A stretch of DNA of 64,000 bases from Chaetorhynchus papuensis (taxonomy: Eukaryota > Chordata > Aves > Passeriformes > Rhipiduridae). Of the stretch, positions 51,594-62,945 are shown piece by piece (positions within the stretch are counted from its first letter, which is position 1; each line of letters starts with the position of its first letter). Where the stretch lies: contig VWYX01000400.1 of the NCBI GenBank assembly GCA_013396525.1, forward strand, positions 186,001 through 250,000, given 5' to 3'. The position numbers and the translations under genes are program-made. The notes under the pieces were generated by a model. It did no database searches. It was not told the DNA's origin and worked only from the letters and a program-made list of their open reading frames with translations.

Positions 51594-51971
51594 CATAAAA
51601 ATTAGAGAAGTCTGGTACAATGGAGATGATCCTTGCAGTTGTTTTCTTAGACTCTCACCACAGTTACAATATTAATTTCAGTAATACTAAATTAACCTCA
51701 TGAATTAATGTCAGTCCTTCAGTATCTGAATGATCAGTTTCTGTAATGCACCATAACCTATAAATCAGATACATATTTTGTCTATGACCTCATGCAAATA
51801 ACTAAATTGCTAACGATTAAAATACTAATTAATATATTTAAATTAAACTTATGTAAATAAAGCCTTAGCCTAAGGCTTAGAAACAAATTCATGTTTTGGC
51901 TGTGTTAGAACAATTGCAATTTTGTGTAAGTCACGACACACTAAAAGGAAAGATTCCTACTTAGCAGGAAC

Positions 51972-51989
51972 TTTTTTTTTTTTTTTTTT
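51972..51989. repeat. Poly(T) run, 18 bases
   Basis: An uninterrupted T-run with no retroelement recognised beside it. Confidence 0.9.
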
Positions 51990-54347
51990 ATGGTACATGT
52001 TTATACCAAGTGGAATTTGGAAGCACTCTTAGCTCCCAGGATTCCCACGACACTGTAGGACATCCAGATGAAGATTTAATTTCACACTGAAAGTTAAGAA
52101 TCAGATCTCTCCTTCTCAACATTAAAAGCAAATCACTGCAGGTTGTAAATTAGAATTAAGGTGACCCATGCCTTAACTTCATATATTCAAAATGATACTT
52201 ATAATGGAGATATATCAAACAATAAAACTGTTCCTCCCATTGCTATTATATTTAGCTAGTTAGAATATATTTCTCCATGTCATTTTGAGAATTTTGTAAA
52301 CCTATCTTCAGTATTGATGATTGACTTTATTTCTTCATGTCAAACTTTTTTGGGAATCCAGTGAATACATGAATAAATAAGTAGGAACTGAAATTCAAAT
52401 CATTCTACTTTTCAAGAAAGGGGATAAAAATATTACCAGCATTAAAAAAAAAGGTAAAATACAACAAAATACAGTAAGATAAATAAATAAAGCAAAAGTA
52501 TGTAAAATGTTGAGATGTATTATTATGTTGTTAATTATTGAGAAAAGTAAAGGTGGATTATGGTGTATTTAAATTCTTTAGCAGCAAAGCAACAGGGTTC
52601 ATCAGGAGAACATGCCTTAGCCCATGGCCAATGATCAAATTTCTATTAGAATATTTTGACAGAAGCCTTTAAACACTTAAGAAATTTACATTACAACTGC
52701 GCAAAATCAAGAAAAAATACTGGGTTAAAAAAAAAAAAAGAAAGATGTAAATGTAAAGAACAAAGACAAAGACTTTATGAGAAAATAGGAGAATCATCTC
52801 TTTGCACTGGTAGTTCAGATATTTTCCTCTCAGTGAGCACAAAGTTAATAAGAAATCTGAATTTTTTACGTATATTCCCTCAAACCAAGTAAATTATTTC
52901 TCCAGTACCCAATCCGTAATTTCTCCTTTATAAAATGCTTGTGAACTATGTTGAGAATGAATGAATGAATGATGAAATTAAACTATTTCCATGATTATGG
53001 TACACGTATTAATGAGTCATATTTAATTAGAAGAGAAGGGGGTAAAAAGGCTTTTGTTTTTTCATACAAGTTGATAATGATTTTATTTTTCCAGTTCTTC
53101 CCCTCATTCTGCCAGCATCCTGCCTTAATACTATCCAGCTGTTCTTTCACTTTTTCCCAAACAAGCATACTCCATCATTTCAAATGAGTTCCAACTTATT
53201 ACTTAGTTCCAACTAAGTATTTTTCTTTCTACTAATGATATAGAGCCTGTAGGTTTACAATTGTGAGGCACACAGTGTGCATATGGGAGAAGCATATATA
53301 GTCACAGTGAGATTTTTTGGTACGTATTACATGGATCTTTCACATACAAAAGAGTCTTATCAGATATTCAAAGTCTCTGCCTCTCTTTTAATAAAGATCT
53401 CTTGGGAAATGATGGTAATATTACATGCTTCAATGACCAATTTTTTTTTTTTTCAAAATACATTAGAATATGTACTTTTTATTTAGAAAAAAAGGTAACA
53501 TTCTCTGATTCTCAAAATTGTAAAGAGATTTGGCATTTACGGTTCCAGCAGATAATATTCAAAGTATATGCAAAAGTCTAAAACTATAGTTTCTGCTCTG
53601 ATTTCTGCGTATTTTTAATTCATTTTTTGCAGGCAGTGGAATAATAGAAATTTCACTATAGGAAATAAAAATAAAATGTCCTGTATACAACTGAAGTATC
53701 TTTTTTATTATTTAAAGAACCAAATAAAATAAGCTCATTTCGCTTTTATGTAGTAAGAGAGATTTTAAGGTGGCTGGTATGAGTTTTCAAAATAATTTAA
53801 TATCATTTTGATATAACTTGCAAGATGTTGTCAGGTCAAACCAAGAGTTTTTATTTTTTCTTGTCTCAATGCACATCATATTAATACCTCAAAAATAGAG
53901 TAGAAAAAAGGAAGGTAAAATCCTGAGCCTGAGTGTCTTATACCATATCTTCAGCTACAGAGTGTGCCTGCTGTTCCTCCCTGGGGCAGGGCCAGGAACA
54001 GCCCTGGGAATGTTCCATCTGGAATGTGTGCTCTGACACAGGCGCTGTGCTGCGAAGTAGAAGGGGTGCAAGAAAAGGCAAACATGCTTTGTTGCACCCA
54101 GGATGAGAATAGAAGATAAACAACATCTCCTAAAAGAGCTACAAGAGGCAACAACCTGAGTCAAATAACAGGAGGAAGGAAGGCAGGAAGGCGGGTTAAG
54201 ACAAGATAGAAGCAAGAAGGTAAGAAAAACTCTCAGGATAGCTTTGGGAGCAAGAGAATTTCCTGCTCTTGACTTTTAACTGATGAGAAAACATTCATGA
54301 TTCTAGAAACTGAGAAGGAGGAACACTCAATTCTGCATGACTGAATA

Positions 54348-54472
54348 GTTTTGTTTGGTTTTGTTTCTTTTTGTTTGTTTGTTTGTTTATTTGTTTTTAT
54401 TGGGATTTTTTGTTTGGTTTTTTGTTGGTTTGGTTTTTTTAATTTTATGCTTTGTTTTAATTTGTTTGTTTT
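54348..54472. repeat. T/G-rich low-complexity block, (TTTG)n core
   Basis: TTTGTTTGTTTGTTTGTTTA near the centre, otherwise irregular T/G. It ends in a T-rich tract and CTCCACAG, a good splice acceptor by sequence alone, but no exon-like reading follows. The two 63- and 89-codon frames across it are artefacts of composition. Confidence 0.9.
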
Positions 54473-54868
54473 TCTCCACAGTAATTTCTTCTTCTCTATT
54501 CAAGGGAAAGACTATGGTAGGAACATTCATATGCAGTTATAGAACACCTGGCTGCATATCTATTTGGCCTATTAGGCATATTTTGATGAAGGAGGATACT
54601 GGCAGTAGATTAAAATACACCTAAAAAAAGATGAGTAAACCCAAACTTCCTTACCTAGTAAGAAAAGATTTAACATGAGTTGACTGGATGATGGGCACAG
54701 AGATCCAAAATCATATAAGACAAGGTTGTCATGGAATAAGGAGGACTCATATTCCTCCTCCAAAGAGAGGACATTCAGCAGCTCTTTTCAAGCATCTGTA
54801 CAGTAACACAAAGTACTTCACAAAATAAAAAAGAAGAAGTGGAAATTCTTGTACTGAGACGAGTTTAT

Positions 54869-55030
54869 GCAACAATGGAAATCACAGAAACTTGGCACAA
54901 CAGTACCACAGGTGCTATACAGGAATGAGTGTAGACTGTTAAAGAAGAACAAAGATGGAGGAGAGAGTGTCACATTCTGTGTAACACAGCTCTCTGCCTG
55001 CATAGGGCTCCAGCATGAAGCCAGAGACAT
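54869..55030 (+). mobile_element. Ancient CR1 ORF2 relic, endonuclease region
   Basis: AATGGAAATCACAGAAACTT translates to MEITETWHNST, the CR1 endonuclease segment ITETWWN; GTAGACTGTTAAAGAAGAAC follows where CR1 reads YRLFRKD. Stops and frameshifts break the frame. It is collinear with the reverse transcriptase relic at 55170, so both are pieces of one old insertion with large internal losses. Confidence 0.65.
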
Positions 55031-55169
55031 ATTTTTTTTATATCTCTAGATTAAAATCAGAAGATTCTGCGGTCAGAAGGCTGGTTTTGTTCATGTGGCA
55101 AGGAGGATGGATTCAAGAAGTCTGGCAATTTTGGAAAATAACTTATTTTCCTAAGCAAGAAAGTTTTTC
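55031..55169. other. Spacer between the two CR1 relic pieces
   Basis: Too diverged to align by eye. It probably holds deleted or decayed CR1 interior. Confidence 0.35.
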
Positions 55170-55835
55170 ATGAACTAAAATGTAAAAAGTAAGCTTACAG
55201 GAAATGAACTGACAACAGAGGTGGTAAAAGGTCTGTAAATCATTGCTAAGAGTTTTAATTTTTTTGAGGGTTTGATCATTTAATTCACCTGAAGCTGTTG
55301 AAAGAACTGGCTGATGGAATTGGACTACTGCTGTCATTCATTTATGAAAAATCATACTTTTCAGAGGTTATAACCAACAACTCAGAAAATCATGCTGTAT
55401 CTATTTTAAAGGAGAACTCAAGAACCTAAAAGTCATTTAATTTCACTTCAGTCCTTAGTAAGATTATGAAGCATGTTGTCTCAGAGTGCATTCACAAATG
55501 CATGATGGACAGGAAGGTAATATCCTTAACAAAGTCAAATTTTCTTGACCGAACTGAGTGTCTTCTACTGCTAAATGATGGATTACCAGGAAAAAGCGAC
55601 AGCAGGTGGCCTATCTCGACTCAAGAAGTCTTTTTCCTACATCAGTCCCATGTGGAAGCTGAAGAAGTATGGGCTGCATAAACAGAGACCTAGAGGAGCA
55701 AAAAATTTGGCTTACCTGTGATGTCTTCACAGGATTATGAGTTACAACACAGAACACATGTACTTCTGGATTGACAGATGGGGAATTAGTGAGGTTCTTC
55801 AGGGTGCCTCAGTGACATGAGGTGCTTATGTGTGT
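55170..55835 (+). mobile_element. Ancient CR1 ORF2 relic, reverse transcriptase region
   Basis: GAAGCTGTTGAAAGAACTGG and GCTGATGGAATTGGAC match the segment before the RT domain. ATGATGGACAGGAAGGTAAT, CTAAATGATGGATTACC, GACCTA/CTATCTCGACT and AAGAAGTATGGGCTG follow in CR1 order (the YLDF.KAFD and KYGLD stretches). The core active-site region is beyond this piece. The 71-codon frame at 55466-55681 is CR1 in a mixed frame. Both ends are approximate. Confidence 0.68.
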
Positions 55836-58800
55836 ACAACTGAATCAAACTGTAGTTAATCAACTTAGACTTATAAATGCCAAAAGTTAAGTGACATGAA
55901 TTCCACTCTTCCTTTCTGTTTCAAACACTCTTTAATAAGAAACAACAAAACCAAAATGAGACAGAAATTATAAAATGTTGATGGCTAAAGCAAGGACTTA
56001 AGTAACACCTACATTCTGCATTGTGGAAATACTTATGTTTGTTACAATTTTCTCTGGCAAGGCTCAGAACCATCATTTTCAGTTGTATTAGAAAGGCGTA
56101 ATATTCTCTTATTTTATATTAGAATAGAATAAAAAAAATTAGCATAATACCAGAGGGATGTTAATTAAGCAGTTTCCATGAGTTGGAGTCAACTGAAATC
56201 TCTGAAAAATTTCCAAAGTTCACATTTCTTTATTAGTCTTATGTTTTGTGTTGCTGAGACTCTCTTTGGCTTCTTATTCCTAAAAGGTGCAGCTTTATGT
56301 TTCCACCTGAAAGTTGTTATTTCTCATTTTTAAAATATATTTATGTATTTTTAAATGGTTTAAAAATCACACCTCTATGTTGTGAAAATCCTTGAAACCT
56401 GTATGAAGTCCAGGGAACTACCATTCTTCCAGCATTACAAGAATAATGGAATGAGTACAAACTACATGATTGGCAAATCTCTCTTGGATTTTGGAGCCAG
56501 AGAACTGAAATATAGACGTTCTCCAGAATATCTATACAAAACGCACACAGTTTTAAAGGTTCCTGAAAGTACTTAACATGTCCTATTATGATCCAATACT
56601 CTGTTTAATTCAATTTTATATTTCTCTAGTTTGTTAACTGACAAAGTTAAATGCTAGCTCAATGTCTCCCTTTATGTATTTCACGTAATGTTAAGTAGAA
56701 ATAAATTTTGTATTCCAGAAAGACATTATATTGCTGGTTCATCAAAGGAGTAAGGCAAGTAGCTGCTCTTTGTTGATGTTTGCCTATTGATTCTGCCTAA
56801 TAGTTTTGAGTCCCTGTGTACTACCTGAAAAATATACAAATATGTTTACCCAAGATTTAATGTGCCTCCTGCATCAGCATGAACATACAGGGAGAAAAAA
56901 TGATCTGCTATCATCTTAATTTTTAATTCCCACAGGGAAAAATCTCAAATGATTAAAATAAAAACAGGACTGAAAAAGCCCCAACAGTAGATCATCTTTT
57001 ATATCTCTGTCTCAAGCTAGCTATTTATTCTGAATCTCCATGATGATGAGAAGAAAACAGCTTACTAACTACTATAATATCACTCCACTGCACAGCTTTA
57101 CCTGCTATAACAACTATCAGAAAATAAAGTCCTCAACTTGGGCTCTCTCAGCTCTTTTTTACTAAGAGCCAACATTACTCATACCTCCACATTAACAGAC
57201 AACAGGGTGTCATTTTTGTTATCACCAACAGCTAGTCTGAGAGCATCCTGCCACTCTGTCTGCTGGGTTCTAAGCATGTTTTAATTATTCATTACTTCAG
57301 CAGAAAGAACTCTCCCGCTGTCTGTATCTACAGGCATGCACAAACACCATGCTTAGCACCATTTGCTACTGCACCTCTTCCCCTCAAAAGAGATGCTGAA
57401 TTTTCTGCTTTTTGAATCAATTGATGCTCTGCTTCAGCTTTATCTTCCATTGAAAAGCCAGTTTTCTGATTTTCTTTGTCTAAAAAGGGACAGGCTGCGT
57501 TTTTGCTTGTTTTAGATGCTTATGGTGGAAAAATTGCTATTCATTTCAAAGCTCAAAAGTTTTATTTGGTTAAACTTTGTAATGAAAGAAAACCATGTTA
57601 ACTGCAAATGGAAAACATCTCTCATAAAAAGAAAAAAAAATATTTTTTTATTTCTGTAATTTCTTTATAACAGTCTTTGAAATTTTCCCATGGAAAATAA
57701 CCACTGTTTTTTAAGATCCATTTCTATTTATTTGAATATGCTAACTTGGCCTCTAAAAAACCACCATGTTCATAATATATGAATATTGAACATTTTTGAT
57801 ATGAAAATTCTTTGCATCTCCCTATGAGGCCCAGTTCTAAAGAAGAGGTACAAAATCAGTATTACCTGAAATTACAATAGTACCTGAAATCTTACAGTTT
57901 TATGGCTTATAGTATAAACTGTAGTGAGAAGTGAGAAGCCCTAAAATCTGCTGGTCAGCTTCAGTATAGCTTCTCTATTTCTATGGCAATTAGCTAAGCC
58001 TTGCTCCAGTTTGAATTTCTGTTTTTGTAATGTGGTTGATCAAAATTATATGCACGATTTTAATGCCTTCTGTAATGACACTTGTGGTTTTTCATTTCTA
58101 TTGAAAATGTTGACTGATGCACCATGAACTAATGTATATCCTCTCATGACCAAATTATATAGATGATTTATAGATATTCCATAAAAGACAAAAAAACCCC
58201 ACCATCTTTTGAAGGTGGGTGTGTCATTGTGCCCTACTAAATACAAGCTAGCTCTAAACAATAACAAACAAACAAAAAAAAAGACAATTCTATATAGTTC
58301 CTGAGCTAATAATCCTTTGTGTGAGGAGAAACACATTATTCCATGCTCCAGTCTGGGCTGAGAGAGAAAACACTGCTGATTGCAAGTGGCTCATATTAGG
58401 AATTCTTAGAGTCTGTACTTGGATTTGACTGAGATACCACTAAAATTACCTCATGCTCACACACAAACAGACACTATGATAATGCATAATCTTGTCTTTC
58501 AGTATCTTCAAATAGCTCCTTGTTCTTCTCAATAAACAGAAAAAAGGTCTTGATTAATCCATTGCCAAATGATCCTGACTGGTTTAGATCTTTCCTAGCT
58601 CCCATTTCTATAATGTAAGTTGCTACAACATCAAGCAATTATTTCTCCATAATACTCTTCTTCTCCTTTATATTTTAAATTGTTTTAATCTTGTGTCATC
58701 AAAAAGATTTGTTAATATATCCCTGCTTTCTTTTTTCCAGATTAATTAACAGAAATAATAACACTTATCTGAAACTTATTTGAAGCCTACCCTTGATGAA

Positions 58801-60199
58801 TTTCACTGTTACTACTTCCCTATCCCTGTATTGTTTTGTCTTACAGTAAAATTTATCACTTCTCTTTTAACCAATAGTTTCTTATTGCATATAATTTGTA
58901 GGGCAGGCATATATCACATGCTTAAGTTCAAATAGAATAAATCCACTAAATTATATTTAGCCAGGGGAAAAAGCAAGCCTCCTCCCCCCGAAAAAAAACC
59001 CTAACAAACCCCCACAGTGAATGTCAGTCTTTACTATGCAGATGTTGTTTTCTAAACTATCTAATTTATTAAGATTTGCCCTTTTGGAGAACTGCAGCTG
59101 CACCCCTACATTTACTATGGCTGCCCTTTCACATGAATCAAGTCACAGATCTCTAGAACATTTTGTTTTCTATGAACAATTTTACAAGGTCCTCTTTGTT
59201 TACTAAATACAAGTGAATTGGAATATTCCCTTAATGCTAGGATAAACAGATTAACAGAATTATTAATACTATTTCTTAAGTAATCTATATTTTTAAATGG
59301 TTTTATTATGGTTTTTATTATGGTTTTAGTACCATGTCTGCTTCCAGTAATTAAAAAAAAAAAATTCAATATGTCAATATCTAAATCTGAAAATTATTTT
59401 TTTTTGTCCTGTTTCTTTGTCCAAAATTGTGGTTCTAAAACTAAACTCATAAATCTCCTAAATTTAAAAATCTTTTTACTGTGTCTATTTTCACTCCTTT
59501 CTTTATGTTTCATCCATCCATGTGCAAGCAGATCTACACTTCTCAATTAATTTCCATTTTCCTGAAAATTTGTCCTTCAATACCTGTATTCCAACTGCAA
59601 CTGATAGCTTACTGGTTTTTATCTTTTTTGTAACCCTCAAATACTCAAGTAGTTTTAGTTTTTGTGAATGTCCTTCTAACAAAGTATATATTTGGGGAGT
59701 TTCTTGGATGTGTATATGCACGTAGCATTTTGGAAAAAACAAATTACCCAACCAAACCAGATGAAAGAAAATACCTAAAAAAAAAATACCCCCAAATCTT
59801 TAGGAGAAGTACAATACTGTGTTTATTGTAAGAAAGGAGTATGTTTAGATTTTGCAATACCAGAAAGTTTGTTTCTGAGAGTCTACAAAAGCTGAAGCTG
59901 TTCTATTGTGATTGTTCTATTATCTACTTTTATGAATAGTAATATCTAGGCATCTAAAGTCACAGGACAGTTTAGAACCCATGTCAGGGAAATTCAAAGC
60001 ACATAGACCCAGGGCACCAGCTATAATCCTAAAGCTGTAGTACACTTATATTTTGCAAATGTAAAAGACAAATTTATCATCGGGCTCTTAACTGATCAAC
60101 AGGCCCTCCTGAAAGAAAGTTTTAGGAATTTGAAATGAAATGTGAATAGAAAGAAAAGCAACAGATGCTGGAGTTGTCTTGATGGGAAGATAGATGGTG
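55836..60199. other. Unique AT-rich sequence, no gene recognised
   Basis: ORFs of at most 96 codons (58046-58336, minus), none recognised. Short A/T palindromic stretches near 57632 and 59350, and a small tandem repeat of TTTTATTATGG near 59300-59323. Confidence 0.5.
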
Positions 60200-60778
60200 T
60201 AAAAAATGTCTGAAAGGCTGGGTTGAGAGAGTGACAATCACTGGAACAAAGTCTAGTTGGAGGCCAGGGACTAGTGGTGAACCCAAGGGGTCAATACTGG
60301 CTTCAGTCTTGTGTAAAATTATTCTTAAAAGTCTGGAAAATGGAGCAGCCAGCTGGCTGAACATGATTCAGCGTGTGCCCAGGTGGCCAAGAAGGCCAAT
60401 GGCATCCTGGCCTGTATCAGTAACAGTGTGGCCAGCAGGACCAGAGCAATGATTGTGTCCCTGTACTCAGCACTAGTGAGGCCACACCTCAAATCCTGTG
60501 TCCAGTCCTGGGCCCCTCAGCAGAGACCGTATCACTCTACGACTCCCTGGAAGGAGGTTGTAGCAAGGTGGGTGCTGGCCTCTTCTGCCAGTAAACAAGT
60601 TACAGAACAAGAGGAAATGATTTCAAGCTGCACCAGGGGCTGTTCAGTTCGGGCATCTTGAAGAAGTTCTTCACTGAAAGTGTTGTTAAGCATTGGAACA
60701 GGCTGCCCAGGGTTGTGGTGGAGTCATCTTCCCTGTAAGTATTCAAGAAGTTGCTGGACAGGACATGTGTAAATGTAA
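60200..60778 (+). mobile_element. CR1 LINE, 3' ORF2 fragment with internal deletions
   Basis: AAAGTCTAGTTGGAGGCCAG and CAATACTGGCTTCAGTC match CR1 reverse transcriptase. The copy then jumps to TGGCTGAACATGATTCAGCG and GTGTGCCCAGGTGGCCAAGA, whose translation AKKANGILACISNSVASRTR is textbook CR1, followed by LYSALVRPHLKSCVQSWAP. A further jump leads to GGAAGGAGGTTGTAGCAAGG and GCATTGGAACAGGCTGCCCA. It fades out near 60778 before the 3' end. At least two internal deletions. The frames at 60231-60661 come from it. Confidence 0.94.
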
Positions 60779-62130
60779 AGTTCCTACATTTTCAAGAGAA
60801 CTTGGTTTTTAAATCTGGAAATTTTTGGCAGTTTCGTGCACTAAAGAATGACCTTAACAAATTTTGCTTTCCTGTTGACTTTCAACCACTGTACATGGAT
60901 ATAGAAATGCCTTGTTTCTTTGCCTGAAAAAAATTAATTACACACTCAGATTCACTCAGTCAATCTCAGTTGAGAATCTCTGAGTAAGAGATACTTACTG
61001 ACATTCCATCCTTATTAAGCATTGCACATTGTTATTGTGAATTAACCACATCCATATTCTAAGTGCTTCAGAGGGAAACTTCATCTCTCATGTTGAGAAA
61101 ATCTTGTTTGTATTCGAGCTTCCGATGACCCTCTTTAAATTGCTCTACTGTAACTTAGAGAATGCCCTAAGGAAATTTTGTTGTGAATGTTCAAACCAGA
61201 CATCAAATTACCACATAAAGAACACCCAAAATATCCAAATAATATTACAAAATTTCCAACTAAAATCTACACACTCTTATTTCTCATAATGTAGAACAGA
61301 GATTTATATAAAAATTAATTTCGAACTTAGCAAACATCATTAGTTTAACCAAGTCTAAAAATTATTATTATTAGAACATGTTCCAGTGTCCCAGCTAATT
61401 ATCTGGTTAAAAAAAAGATACGGAGAGATGTTCAGCGGGAGTGGCTTTTGTGTGTGTTTAACAGAATAAAGGATAAGAAAAAAATTGAAATCAACCAAAT
61501 GATTACTTGAGCTGTGACAGACGTAGTAATATTCATCTTGAAAGTATTGTAATTTTTAATTACCTAGCAATAATTGATTAGTTAAAAATTAAGGAAAATT
61601 AAACTGATTGTGGAAAATCACTCGAAACTCCTTTGATTTCTTTAAGCTTAGAGAAGCATAAAATTTCTTCCATCATTTACTTTATATTCTGCTGTACTGC
61701 TCCTTAGCAAACAAAGCCAACTTTTTACCTCAAGGGACATATCCTTAATGACATAGCAACAAATTTGTTTTACTTTCTACCTCAGGCCACAAAGCAAGAT
61801 TAAGTTGAAGATGTATTTTTTATTTACTTCTATTTTCCCTTAGCTTCATACCAATAATGTAAACAGGGAAAAACAGGAGGAAAAAAACCCAGTTTTAAAT
61901 AGCAAGAGACAGCAAAAGCAGCAAGAAAAGTGTGTGTAAGTGCTTAATACAGAAAAAAACAGACCTACTTCAAATTGGAAAAGGTGTGAGGGTGTTGCAT
62001 TGCATTTGTAGATTAGGAGAGTATGAAAAGGTAGTCTGTGAGGAGGTGTATAACACAGTTAAGCTTCACAAGGAGATAGGGATTCAAGCTGGAGTTTGCA
62101 GGGGTGGGGGCGGAAGAAAATGCACATATG
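60779..62130. other. Unique AT-rich sequence, nothing recognised
   Basis: No ORF above 82 codons and no repeat recognised. The 82-codon frame at 61932-62180 ends inside the tandem duplication and is unassigned. Confidence 0.5.
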
Positions 62131-62242
62131 AAAAGCACATTAAAGGATGGCTTGGTATGGCATCTGTGTTCTGTTCCTGAGGGCCCAAAAGCACATTAAA
62201 GGATGGCTTGGTATGGCATCTGTGTTCTATTCCTGAGGGCCC
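62131..62242. repeat. Tandem duplication of a 56-bp unit, nearly perfect
   Basis: Units 62131-62186 and 62187-62242 run AAAAGCACATTAAAGG...GAGGGCCC and differ only at G62173/A62229. Such a match implies a recent event, by slippage or unequal exchange, or an assembly artefact. Confidence 0.97.
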
Positions 62243-62529
62243 AATGAAATAATTCACCAGAGCATGCCAAGGGACTTAGGGGAAGTCACTTAGAATCATT
62301 CCAGTATCTCTAAGAGCTCAAGAGAATAGATGGGGGTCACAGAGGACTAAGAAATTGAATATATTTGTCTATGATGTTTGGCAGGAGATGGAGATTTATT
62401 CTTTTTCCTATGGACTGTAAGAGTAGATGTGACATATCAAAACCACAGGATGATTGACTCCGTTCCACAAAACATCTCAAAAATAAACTCAGTCTTCATC
62501 TGTAGTCAAGGTGGGTGGAAAATGATTCT
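62243..62529. other. Unique sequence between the duplication and CR1
   Basis: May include diverged CR1 at its right edge. Nothing else seen. Confidence 0.4.
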
Positions 62530-62945
62530 CCAATAGTAGTTATCAATGGTTTGGTGTACAATTATGAAGCAACTTAAACTGAAAAAGAGCATCTCTTAAA
62601 GTCAGGTTTTCATTAATTGTATGATGGAAAGCAGAGTGTAACTTCTAAAATTTGCTGATGACAGCCAGCCAAAAGAAGGGTCAGTTTGATAAAGAGGCTC
62701 AGACTTTAAAATGGTCTTGTCAAATTTGTGCAGGATCTGTAGTCAGGAAGATGAAATTCAACCAATACAAAATTAAAATACTTTATTTCTCAAGGGGGAC
62801 AAATACCAATGGGGAATACCTGGCTAGGCATCAGTATAGCAGAGGGGAGTTCTAGCAGTAATCATGTATCATACACAAAATATGTGCCAAAAGTGTGACA
62901 CGGCTGCAAAATAAGCAAATCTCATTTGGGAATATAATAACAAGC
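62530..62945 (+). mobile_element. CR1 LINE, reverse transcriptase-end fragment (old)
   Basis: AGTAGTTATCAATGGTTTG, TTTCATTAATTGTATGATGG, AAAATTTGCTGATGACAG (the KFADD segment), AAGATGAAATTCAACCAATA, AATGGGGAATACCTGGCTAG and GCTGCAAAATAAGCAAATC follow the order of CR1 ORF2 through the RT C-terminal part. The 3' end is absent. It is heavily diverged with small indels. The 67-codon frame at 62652-62855 is this CR1. Confidence 0.8.

Larger units (their letters stand above)
50520..54868. other. Unique AT-rich sequence with simple repeats
   Basis: Holds the AC/AT microsatellite, an 18-base T-run, a small (AATG)n at 52953-52973 and a T/G-rich block, all listed or noted here. A GC-richer patch at 53930-54200 carries three overlapping minus-strand frames (62, 67 and 86 codons) with no recognised family. 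Confidence 0.5.

Noticed and set aside
54460..54481. Splice acceptor-like TTTCTCCACAG
   Set aside because: It is the edge of a T/G low-complexity block. The following frame is chance and no donor or conserved exon is visible.
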